Source: UMGS1279 sp045630265
GTDB lineage: Bacteria; Bacillota; Clostridia; Oscillospirales; Acutalibacteraceae
NCBI GenBank assembly: GCA_045630265.1
Contig: JAZQSV010000061.1
Span: 1 to 11,250, forward strand
Direction of reading: 5' to 3'
Length of the DNA stretch: 11,250 nt
The position numbers and the translations under genes are program-made. Shown in pieces: positions 1 to 5,453 of the stretch. Under the pieces are notes generated by a model. That model was not told where the DNA came from. It made no database searches and saw only the letters and a program-made list of their open reading frames with translations. Each line of letters starts with the position of its first letter. Position 1 is the stretch's first letter.

Positions 1-232
1 CGGTCAAATGATAGTATACAACACTGTTTTTTCTAAGGCGGATCACACAATAAAGAGAACTCGGCTTGAAAAAAGCAGATTCCTTTTTGATATATCGAAA
101 TTCTAAAATATAACAGTTACATTCTATTGTATATTTGCAAAGTTTTTTGGTTTCTTCAAATGTTTCGTCTAAAACATCGTTTCGTTTTTTGGTAAAATCT
201 TTGCAAAGCAATATAAATTCATTAGCGAACAT
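1..232 (-). CDS. Hypothetical protein, N-terminal 77 residues (cut by the left edge)
   Basis: An open frame on the minus strand starts at ATG 232-230 and runs without a stop to base 1, so only its N-terminal 77 residues are visible. The start is supported by a strong ribosome binding site: the minus strand reads GAGGAGAGATAAT just before the ATG, and a plausible promoter lies further upstream. The protein begins MFANEFILLCKDF, is rich in Lys, Phe, Tyr and Cys (five Cys), and shows no signal peptide or clear membrane segment. I do not recognise the family. A terminator lies between the tRNA-Leu gene and this gene, so it is probably transcribed separately. That this is a real gene rests on the start signals and the unbroken frame, not on homology. 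Confidence 0.6.
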   Translation of the reverse strand, partial: MFANEFILLCKDFTKKRNDVLDETFEETKKLCKYTIECNCYILEFRYIKKESAFFKPSSLYCVIRLRKNSVVYYHLT

Positions 233-273
233 ATTATCTCTCCTCAAAAACACATTCAATTGTTAACACCTAT

Positions 274-302
274 ATATTATCACAAAATCGTTATTCTTGC
301 AA
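274..302 (-). promoter_or_regulatory. Putative sigma-A promoter for the left-edge gene
   Basis: On the minus strand, TTGCAA (302-297) is followed after 17 bases by TAATAT (279-274). Each box matches the consensus at four of six positions and the spacing is ideal. It lies about 40 bases upstream of the start codon at 232. It is only a moderate match, but no better candidate exists between the inverted repeats and the gene. Confidence 0.4.
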
Positions 303-308
303 GCATCG

Positions 309-344
309 TGGATGGATATCCACACTTGTTAGGGAGTTCCCTAA
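309..344. repeat. Two tandem short inverted repeats, possible operator
   Basis: Two different perfect dyads lie four bases apart. The first is GTGGAT-GGAT-ATCCAC at 309-324, and the second is TTAGGGA-GT-TCCCTAA at 329-344. Neither is followed by a T-run on either strand, so they do not look like intrinsic terminators. They sit just upstream of the putative -35 box of the left-edge gene and downstream of the tRNA terminator, a position that would suit a regulator-binding site. The bound factor, if any, is unknown. Confidence 0.35.
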
Positions 345-361
345 TACCCCGAAACTTGCTC

Positions 362-408
362 AAAATAAAAAAGAATGTTCATAACGGTCAAGTCCGTTAT
401 GAACATTC
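362..408 (-). terminator. Intrinsic terminator of tRNA-Leu
   Basis: A perfect 15-bp stem (373-387 paired with 394-408, GAATGTTCATAACGG arm) has a six-base loop. On the minus strand it is followed by TTTTTTATTTT (372-362). It starts four bases beyond the tRNA CCA end, so it terminates the tRNA transcript. There is no matching T-run on the plus strand. Confidence 0.9.
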
Positions 409-412
409 AACA

Positions 413-496
413 TGGTGCGAGTGACGGGACTTGAACCCGTACGCCAAAGACACACGCCCCTCAAACGTGCCTGTCTGCCGATTCCAGCACACTCGC
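413..496 (-). tRNA. tRNA-Leu, anticodon GAG, CCA encoded
   Basis: The minus strand folds as a class II tRNA of 84 bases. Its acceptor stem is GCGAGTG (496-490) paired with CACTCGC (423-417), followed by discriminator A and an encoded CCA (415-413). The anticodon stem is CACGT/GCGTG with loop TTGAGGG, placing anticodon GAG at 462-460, which reads leucine codons CUC and CUU. A long variable arm, as expected for leucine, precedes the T-arm ACGGG-TTCAAGT-CCCGT. It has its own promoter and terminator, so it is a single-gene transcription unit. Confidence 0.95.
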
Positions 497-519
497 ATAT
501 AACATTTGCAACATTTAGT

Positions 520-548
520 ATTATACCATCACACTTCTTCTTTGTCAA
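520..548 (-). promoter_or_regulatory. Perfect sigma-A promoter of tRNA-Leu
   Basis: On the minus strand, TTGACA (548-543) and TATAAT (525-520) are separated by exactly 17 bases. Both boxes are full consensus. The -10 box lies 23 bases upstream of the mature 5' end of the tRNA, giving a short leader. Such a strong promoter is typical of stable RNA genes. Confidence 0.9.
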
Positions 549-631
549 CACCTTTTTTGCAGAAAAAATCAAGATTTTTTACCCTAACAAAATAGGATAT
601 TTTGTAAAGTTTTTTGCTTTTGTATAGATTT

Positions 632-653
632 TATTTTCAAAATATGCTACAAT
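632..653 (+). promoter_or_regulatory. Putative extended -10 promoter with an adjacent dyad for the ABC/CobW cluster
   Basis: TGC followed by TACAAT (645-653) forms an extended -10 element (TGnTAnAAT) about 30 bases upstream of the start codon at 683. No good -35 box lies at the right distance, which fits extended -10 promoters. Immediately upstream, 632-644 is the perfect 13-base dyad TATTTTCAAAATA, which would overlap the polymerase footprint and could be an operator. In AT-rich DNA such a dyad can also arise by chance. It does not resemble the Bacillus Zur box. Confidence 0.4.
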
Positions 654-682
654 ATATAAAATGCTTTAAAAGAGGTTTTTAT

Positions 683-2440
683 ATGGCTAAATCTAAAGGT
701 TTCTTAGTAAATATTAAATATTTTCTCCCCTACTATAAAAAGTATTTTGGGGTGTTGGCGCTTGACCTTTTCTGCGCCGCTTTAACCACCCTTTGCGAGC
801 TGGTGCTACCGCTTATTGTAAGAAGTATTACCGATGCCGCCACAACAAACATTGCCGCTCTTACTACGGAGTTTATAATTAAATGCGGTGTTTTGTACAT
901 AGTGCTCAGAATTATTGACACCGCCGCATACTATTTTATGGCCTCCTACGGTCACATAATGGGCACCAAAATTGAAACCGATTTAAGGCGCGATATGTTT
1001 GGCCATTTACAAAAGCTCTCTTTTTCCTACTACGATGAAACCAAAATCGGTACCCTTATGTCGCGAATTACTAGTGACCTGTTTGACGTTACAGAATTTG
1101 CCCACCACTGCCCCGAAGAGTTTTTCATTGCAGGAATAAAAATTGTTGCCTCTTTTATTATTCTTTGTTCTATGAACGTTTGGCTCACCCTTATAATTTT
1201 CGCCGTTATTCCGCCAATGGCCATTGTTCTTGCCATTGGAAACCGCAAAATGAGAGAGGGCTTTAGACAGTCCAGGAAAAAGGTGGCCGAGCTTAACTCC
1301 CAAGTTGAGGACAGCCTTTTGGGAATTAGAGTTGTAAAATCCTTTGCTAACGAACTCATTGAAAATGAAAAGTTTGAAAAGGGCAACGTTGGTTTCTTAA
1401 AAATAAAATCCAAGGTTTATAAATTTATGGGAGAGTTTCACTCCTCCACCCGCTTTTTTGACGGACTTATGTACATTATTGTAGTTGTTGCGGGTGCTTT
1501 TTTCCTGAAAAACGGAAAAATTTCCGCCGCCGACCTTGTCGCTTACCTACTTTTTGTTAGCACCCTGCTCACCTCAATTCACCGTATTGTTGAATTTGCT
1601 GAGCAATTCCAAAGAGGTATGACCGGTATTGAACGCTTTGTTGAAATTATGGAGGAAAATCCCAAAATCACCGACCCCGAAAACGCCGTTGAACTTAAAA
1701 ACGTTTCGGGCGATATTTGTTTTAAAAACGTAAACTTTAAATACAGTGAGGAAAATAAGGTGGTACTAAACGACCTTTCCTTTATGGTTTCAGCGGGGCA
1801 AAATATTGCTTTGGTTGGACCTTCGGGCGGTGGTAAAACCACTATTTCCGCACTAATTCCAAGGTTTTATGATATAAACAGCGGCGCAATTATGATTGAC
1901 GGTAAGGATATTCGCACTCTTACCCTTAAATCTCTTAGAAACAACATTGGTATTGTACAACAAGACGTTTACCTTTTCTCGGGCAGCGTGAAAGAAAATA
2001 TTGCCTACGGAAAGCCCGGTGCTACCGATGAAGATATTATAGAGGCCGCCAAGCTTGCGGGCGCTGATGAATTTATTAAAACCTTACCAAACGGATACGA
2101 CACCTACGTTGGTGAGCGTGGTGTTAAACTTTCAGGTGGGCAAAAGCAGAGAATTTCTATTGCGCGTGTTTTCCTTAAAAATCCGCCAATACTTATTTTG
2201 GACGAGGCAACCTCTGCACTTGATAATGAGAGTGAAAGAATTGTGCAATCCTCCCTCTCCCGCCTTGCAAAGGGGCGCACCACAATTACCATTGCGCACC
2301 GACTAACCACCATTAAAAATGCCGACAAAATATATTTAATTGAAGACGGCAGAATAAAAGAAGAGGGTTCTCATAAGGAACTTATTGCGAAAAAGGGCGA
2401 CTACTTTGAGCTTTATAACCTTTATACCGAAGAGGAATAA
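683..2440 (+). CDS. ABC-type half exporter (fused membrane and ATPase domains)
   Basis: A 585-residue half transporter of the ABCB/MsbA-LmrA type, the usual length for the family. Residues 15-330 form the transmembrane domain with about six hydrophobic segments. The ATPase domain follows: Walker A GPSGGGKTT (379-387, Lys385), Q-loop QQD (426-428), signature LSGGQ (483-487), Walker B ILILDE with catalytic Glu508, SALD D-loop, and switch His539. All catalytic residues are present, so it can work as a homodimer; no second half transporter is visible next to it. ATG 683 is chosen because AGAGG (671-675) lies seven bases upstream and MAKSKG is a natural start; the in-frame ATG at 614 lies upstream of the likely promoter. 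It is first in a four-gene cluster, 23 bases before the CobW gene. The exported substrate cannot be read from the sequence. A drug, lipid, peptide or metal-chelate role is possible, and the neighbours weakly favour something metal-related. Confidence 0.93.
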   Translation: MAKSKGFLVNIKYFLPYYKKYFGVLALDLFCAALTTLCELVLPLIVRSITDAATTNIAALTTEFIIKCGVLYIVLRIIDTAAYYFMASYGHIMGTKIETDLRRDMFGHLQKLSFSYYDETKIGTLMSRITSDLFDVTEFAHHCPEEFFIAGIKIVASFIILCSMNVWLTLIIFAVIPPMAIVLAIGNRKMREGFRQSRKKVAELNSQVEDSLLGIRVVKSFANELIENEKFEKGNVGFLKIKSKVYKFMGEFHSSTRFFDGLMYIIVVVAGAFFLKNGKISAADLVAYLLFVSTLLTSIHRIVEFAEQFQRGMTGIERFVEIMEENPKITDPENAVELKNVSGDICFKNVNFKYSEENKVVLNDLSFMVSAGQNIALVGPSGGGKTTISALIPRFYDINSGAIMIDGKDIRTLTLKSLRNNIGIVQQDVYLFSGSVKENIAYGKPGATDEDIIEAAKLAGADEFIKTLPNGYDTYVGERGVKLSGGQKQRISIARVFLKNPPILILDEATSALDNESERIVQSSLSRLAKGRTTITIAHRLTTIKNADKIYLIEDGRIKEEGSHKELIAKKGDYFELYNLYTEEE

Positions 2441-2463
2441 TAAACATCTGAAAGAGGGATAGT

Positions 2464-3570
2464 ATGACTAAAATTGATATTTTTTCGGGCTTTTTGGGCG
2501 CAGGAAAAACCACACTTATAAAAAAACTAATAGCCGAAGGATACTGTGGCGAAAAGTTAGTTCTTATTGAAAACGAGTTTGGAGAAATTGGTATAGATGG
2601 CGGCTTTTTAAATGAAGCGGGAATTGAAATTACCGAAATGAATTCGGGCTGTATTTGTTGCAGTTTAGTTGGTGACTTTGAAAAGGCGCTAAAAAAAGTG
2701 CTAAACGAGTTTAATCCCGACAGAATTTTAATAGAGCCCTCGGGCGTTGGAAAGCTTAGCGACGTTATAAACGCAATAAACGGAGTGCTTTCCGATACCG
2801 TTATTTTAAACAGCGCTACCGCAGTCGTTGACGTAGCAAAATGCAAGGTATACATGAAAAACTTTGGTGAGTTTTTTAATAACCAAATTGAAAATGCGGG
2901 CGCCATTGTTTTTACCCGTACCGACCTTGCAAGTGAACAAAAAATCAACGAATCTTTATCCCTCATAAAGGATAAAAACTCTACCGCCACCGTTATTACC
3001 ACACCGCTAAACGATATAAACGGGCAGGAAATTTTGGCGGCAATAGAAGGCAAAGAAACACTTGACTCACTTAAAGAGATTTTGGAGAAAAACGAGCTTT
3101 GCCCCGTTTGCGGGCATCATCACGAGCACCATCATCACCACAATGAAGAATGTTCCTGCGGACACCACCACGAACACGAAGAACACCATCATAACGAAGA
3201 ATGCTGCGGACACGGACACCACGAACATCATCACGAACACCATCACGAACATCACCACAACGGCGAATGTTCTTGTGGCCACAACCACCATCACGCAGAC
3301 GAAGTGTTTACAAGCTTTGGCTGTGAGACCGCCAAAACCTTTACAGAAAATGAAATTGCCACCATTTTGGATGCCCTTGAGGACGCCAAGAAATACGGCC
3401 ACATTTTAAGAGCCAAGGGCTACGTTAAGGGCGAGGGCGGATTTATTTACTTTGACTACGTTCCGGGCCAAACTGATATAAGAAAAGGCGCTGCCGCCGT
3501 TACAGGCAGAATTTGCGTAATTGGTTCTGAAATAAACGAAGCCGCTTTAACTGAGCTTTTTGGCGTATAA
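2464..3570 (+). CDS. CobW/COG0523 family GTPase with Cys/His-rich metal-binding insert
   Basis: A 368-residue member of the CobW/HypB/UreG-like G3E GTPases, which act as nucleotide-dependent metal chaperones or insertases in the cytoplasm. Seen directly are Walker A GFLGAGKTT (9-17, Lys15), ENEFGE (36-41), the family's metal-binding CxCC motif (Cys63, Cys65, Cys66), EPSG (91-94) and a CobW C-terminal domain (about 280-368). The guanine-specificity motif, usually NKxD, reads TRTD (151-154). Residues 213-277 form an insert with about 31 His and eight Cys, a likely metal reservoir or sensor. The start has AGAGGG (2453-2458) five bases upstream. Related proteins include ZagA/YciC of Bacillus and eukaryotic ZNG1, which deliver zinc, but the metal here (Zn, Ni or Co) cannot be decided from the sequence. 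It lies 23 bases after the ABC gene and 12 bases before a divergent paralogue. Confidence 0.9.
   Translation: MTKIDIFSGFLGAGKTTLIKKLIAEGYCGEKLVLIENEFGEIGIDGGFLNEAGIEITEMNSGCICCSLVGDFEKALKKVLNEFNPDRILIEPSGVGKLSDVINAINGVLSDTVILNSATAVVDVAKCKVYMKNFGEFFNNQIENAGAIVFTRTDLASEQKINESLSLIKDKNSTATVITTPLNDINGQEILAAIEGKETLDSLKEILEKNELCPVCGHHHEHHHHHNEECSCGHHHEHEEHHHNEECCGHGHHEHHHEHHHEHHHNGECSCGHNHHHADEVFTSFGCETAKTFTENEIATILDALEDAKKYGHILRAKGYVKGEGGFIYFDYVPGQTDIRKGAAAVTGRICVIGSEINEAALTELFGV
3100..3294 (+). repeat. Cys/His-coding repeat tract inside the CobW gene
   Basis: This tract encodes residues 213-277. Two levels of repetition are visible. A Cys/His module of the form HHHN-x-E-C-(S)-C-G-H occurs three times (residues 224-234, 241-250 and 263-273), the middle copy lacking the Ser. 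Between the last two copies, near-identical 12-base units CAYCAYCACGAA encode successive HHHE blocks (3217-3261). The reading frame is kept throughout. Unit length is a multiple of three, so copy number could change by slippage without a frameshift. Confidence 0.85.
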
Positions 3571-3574
3571 GGAG
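3569..3574 (+). promoter_or_regulatory. Ribosome binding site that fixes a GTG start
   Basis: AAGGAG overlaps the TAA stop of the CobW gene and lies eight bases before GTG 3583. An in-frame GTG at 3574 overlaps this site, so it cannot use it; the downstream GTG is therefore the better start for the next gene. Confidence 0.75.
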
Positions 3575-3582
3575 TGATAAAA

Positions 3583-4524
3583 GTGGATATACCTGTATAT
3601 TTATTTACGGGATTTTTAGAATCGGGCAAAACGAAATTTATTCAAGAAACTATGGAGGACGAGCGCTTCGATACAGGCGAGCGCACTCTACTACTTGTTT
3701 GCGAAGAAGGTTTTGAGGCGTACTGCCCCGAAAAATTTTGCTCTGACAAGGTGTTTATTGAAATTGTAGAAAATGAAAACGACCTTACAAAAGAGCTTTT
3801 AACCTCACTTGTTAAAAAGCACTCTGCAAAGCGTATAATTTTAGAATACAACGGTATGTGGAACCTTCAAAGTCTTTTTAACGCTATGCCCAAAAACTTT
3901 ATAATAGCGCAAGAATTTATGTTTGCCGATGCAAACACCATTTTAAATTACAATAATAATATGCGAAACCTTGTAGTGGACAAGCTGAACGCCCCCGAGC
4001 TTGTAGTATTTAACCGTTTTAATATTACTATGGACAAAATACCCTACCACAAGCTTGTAAGAGGTGTTAACACACGCTGTGCCATTGCCTATGAATTTAC
4101 AGACGGACACGTTGAGTACGACGATATAGAAGACCCCCTACCCTTTGACAAAGAGGCCGAGGTTATAGAAATAGCCGACAAGGACTACGCCTATTTTTAC
4201 CGCGACCTTTCCGAGGATTTAGTATTTTACGACGGCAAAACCGTAAAATTCAAATGTGTTATTGCAAAAAATAAGCAGCTAAAGGAAAACGAACTTGTTA
4301 TTGGTAGGCACGTTATGACCTGCTGTGTAGAGGATATTACCTTTGCAGGATTTTTACTGCTTGGCAAAAATTTTAGTAACATTAAAAACCGCGACTGGGC
4401 GATTATTACCGCCGAGGTAAAACTGGAATATAACAAGCTTTACGGCAAAAAGGGCCCCGTTTTATACCAAAGGGAAATTGTTTTAACCTCTGCCCCAAAA
4501 GAAGAGGTTGCAACCTTTTACTAA
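3583..4524 (+). CDS. Divergent CobW-like P-loop protein fused to a DUF1980/TIGR03943-like domain
   Basis: A 313-residue protein starting at GTG 3583. Residues 1-185 resemble a worn-down CobW GTPase: Walker A GFLESGKTK (10-18, Lys16) is intact and a beta-strand ending EYNG (88-91) stands where CobW proteins have E-x-SG. The CxCC metal motif is missing, and the NKxD position reads NRFN (144-147). Residues about 195-313 resemble the C-terminal domain of YcgQ/TIGR03943 (DUF1980) proteins, with GRHVMTCC followed by an acidic residue (241-249), a Trp-containing strand near 272, and a Pro-to-aromatic ending. DUF1980 proteins are usually encoded beside a DUF318 permease; none is visible here. The tight link to the CobW gene suggests the two proteins act as a pair. 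Assignment of the C-terminal domain is by motif memory and would need a profile search. Nucleotide binding is likely, but GTP specificity is doubtful. Confidence 0.75.
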   Translation: MDIPVYLFTGFLESGKTKFIQETMEDERFDTGERTLLLVCEEGFEAYCPEKFCSDKVFIEIVENENDLTKELLTSLVKKHSAKRIILEYNGMWNLQSLFNAMPKNFIIAQEFMFADANTILNYNNNMRNLVVDKLNAPELVVFNRFNITMDKIPYHKLVRGVNTRCAIAYEFTDGHVEYDDIEDPLPFDKEAEVIEIADKDYAYFYRDLSEDLVFYDGKTVKFKCVIAKNKQLKENELVIGRHVMTCCVEDITFAGFLLLGKNFSNIKNRDWAIITAEVKLEYNKLYGKKGPVLYQREIVLTSAPKEEVATFY

Positions 4525-4542
4525 AATAAAAAGGAGATTTTT

Positions 4543-4983
4543 ATGACACCGTACGATAAGGCCGCTGAACTTTTCACCTGCGGCCACAACTGCTCACAAG
4601 CAGTTATTGGCGCATACTGCGACAAATTAAATTTAGACATCGAAGTCGCCCTTAAAATATCTTCCTCCTTTGGTGGAGGAATGGGGCATTTGGGTGAGGT
4701 TTGCGGCGCTCTGACCGGTGCATTTATGGTGCTTGGACTTTTAAAAGGCTACGGCAAAGAACCCACCGCTGAGCAAAAGAATAATCATTATGCCCTTATT
4801 AAAAAAGTAGGTGAGGATTTTAAAGCCTGCTTTGGTACCTATTTGTGTAACGACCTGCTAAAAGGTTTGGGAGAGAAAAAATACGCCTTCTCCGCGACCT
4901 ACAGCGAAGAACTATACAAAAGCCGCCCCTGCCTTTTATTTGTAGAAAAAGCGGTAGCACTAATAGACGAAAATATAAAATAA
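4543..4983 (+). CDS. C_GCAxxG_C_C family protein
   Basis: A 146-residue soluble protein with seven cysteines (13, 17, 26, 54, 96, 102, 130). The layout matches the C_GCAxxG_C_C family (PF09719/TIGR01909): NCSQAV near the N-terminus, a glycine-rich stretch SSFGGGMG (41-48), the central motif, then later paired cysteines. The central motif reads CGALTG (54-59) instead of GCAxxG, so the Cys and Gly are exchanged in order. The family is thought to bind a metal or redox cofactor through its cysteines, but its biochemical role is not established. AAGGAG (4531-4536) lies six bases before the ATG. It is the last gene of the plus-strand cluster, 18 bases after its neighbour and just before a strong terminator. 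Confidence 0.85.
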   Translation: MTPYDKAAELFTCGHNCSQAVIGAYCDKLNLDIEVALKISSSFGGGMGHLGEVCGALTGAFMVLGLLKGYGKEPTAEQKNNHYALIKKVGEDFKACFGTYLCNDLLKGLGEKKYAFSATYSEELYKSRPCLLFVEKAVALIDENIK

Positions 4984-4990
4984 AAAAACC

Positions 4991-5030
4991 AAAAAAAGAG
5001 ACCTTAGATTTTTCTAAGGTCTCTTTTTTT
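4991..5030. terminator. Bidirectional intrinsic terminator between convergent genes
   Basis: A perfect 12-bp stem AGAGACCTTAGA / TCTAAGGTCTCT (4997-5008 with 5013-5024) has a four-base loop. It is flanked by a run of A on the left and T on the right, so a T-run follows the hairpin on both strands. It ends the ABC/CobW cluster on the plus strand and the AbrB-like gene on the minus strand. Confidence 0.92.
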
Positions 5031-5055
5031 GAGAGTCTTTTGCTGAGTGTCGTTT

Positions 5056-5307
5056 TTACTTTGCAATTTCTGCCAATTTTTCTGCACAGGCTTTGCAAAC
5101 CACATGGTCGTTAAATGTAATAACTTCATTGGTTTCTCCGCAGAAAATGCAGCTTGGTTGATATTTTTTCAAAACAATCCTGTCTTCGTCAACAAAAATT
5201 TCGAAACTATCGATACCATTTTCAACGTCAAACTGTTTTCTGATTTCACGCGGGATAACAACACGGCCGAGATTATCAACCGGTCTTACCATTCCTGTTG
5301 ATTTCAT
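5056..5307 (-). CDS. AbrB/SpoVT-type DNA-binding regulator with C-terminal zinc-ribbon-like tail
   Basis: An 83-residue protein. Residues 1-48 are a swapped-hairpin AbrB domain with the hallmark sequence MVRPVDNLGRVVIPREIR, as in AbrB, Abh and SpoVT transition-state regulators, which bind DNA as dimers or tetramers. The tail carries CIFC (Cys53, Cys56) and CKAC (Cys71, Cys74), a probable four-cysteine zinc site that may stabilise or tune the oligomer. The start at 5307 is preferred over an in-frame ATG at 5322: homologues begin MKSTG, GGGGGA lies seven bases upstream of 5307, and nothing like a ribosome binding site precedes 5322. The gene has its own consensus promoter and converges on the CobW cluster. 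In Firmicutes such proteins regulate stationary-phase genes; its targets here are unknown. Confidence 0.9.
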   Translation of the reverse strand: MKSTGMVRPVDNLGRVVIPREIRKQFDVENGIDSFEIFVDEDRIVLKKYQPSCIFCGETNEVITFNDHVVCKACAEKLAEIAK

Positions 5308-5314
5308 TAGCTCT

Positions 5315-5320
5315 TCCCCC
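5315..5320 (-). promoter_or_regulatory. Ribosome binding site that fixes the AbrB-like start
   Basis: The minus strand reads GGGGGA seven bases before ATG 5307. These bases lie inside the alternative longer frame beginning at 5322, which has only AT-rich sequence before it. This supports the shorter protein. Confidence 0.6.
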
Positions 5321-5354
5321 ATTTTATATTTTAATTTAACAACAAAGCAACCGA

Positions 5355-5383
5355 ATTATACCTTATTTCGACAAAATTGTCAA
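5355..5383 (-). promoter_or_regulatory. Perfect sigma-A promoter of the AbrB-like gene
   Basis: On the minus strand, TTGACA (5383-5378) and TATAAT (5360-5355) are separated by exactly 17 bases, both full consensus. A short dyad GACAA-AA-TTGTC (5370-5381) overlaps the -35 box and upstream part of the spacer, where a repressor could block polymerase. AbrB-type proteins often repress their own genes, so autoregulation is possible. The predicted leader is about 40 bases. Confidence 0.88.
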
Positions 5384-5415
5384 GTATATTACTTTATTTT
5401 CCCTTATTTGACATT

Positions 5416-5447
5416 AAAAAAGCGCCGAAATTAACTTCGGCGCTTTT
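5416..5447 (-). terminator. Intrinsic terminator after fhs
   Basis: A 12-bp stem AAAAGCGCCGAA / TTCGGCGCTTTT (5418-5429 with 5436-5447) has a six-base loop. On the minus strand it is followed by a T-run (5421-5416). It begins seven bases past the fhs stop and ends the purine/folate operon before the AbrB-like promoter. Confidence 0.9.
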
Positions 5448-5453
5448 ATTTTT

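Noticed and set aside
309..344. The two small dyads considered as intrinsic terminators
   Set aside because: Neither has a following T-run on either strand, and the nearby tRNA already has a strong terminator.
412..627. A short plus-strand open frame across the tRNA-Leu region
   Set aside because: It reads antisense through the tRNA and its promoter; the tRNA fold explains the sequence.
614..682. Longer ABC transporter start at ATG 614
   Set aside because: It would begin upstream of the likely -10 element, has no ribosome binding site, and adds 23 residues not expected in the family; ATG 683 has AGAGG at good spacing.
2382..3053. A 223-codon open frame on the minus strand
   Set aside because: It lies antisense to the well-supported CobW gene and the ABC gene end, has no ribosome binding site, and its Ser/Phe/Pro-rich product is a typical shadow translation.
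3100..3294. Repeats in the His-rich tract considered as a CRISPR array or as an artificial His tag
   Set aside because: The repeats are in-frame coding units without unique spacers. They are interleaved with Glu, Asn and Cys inside a natural family insert, unlike a vector tag.
3062..3409. Open frames on both strands across the His-rich tract, rich in Thr/Asn or Val/Met
   Set aside because: They are frame-shifted or antisense readings of the CAY/GAA repeats; the CobW frame is continuous on both sides of the tract.
4184..4524. Possibility that the second CobW-like gene is a pseudogene
   Set aside because: The frame is intact with good start signals and keeps the Walker A motif; the lost motifs look like divergence in function rather than decay.
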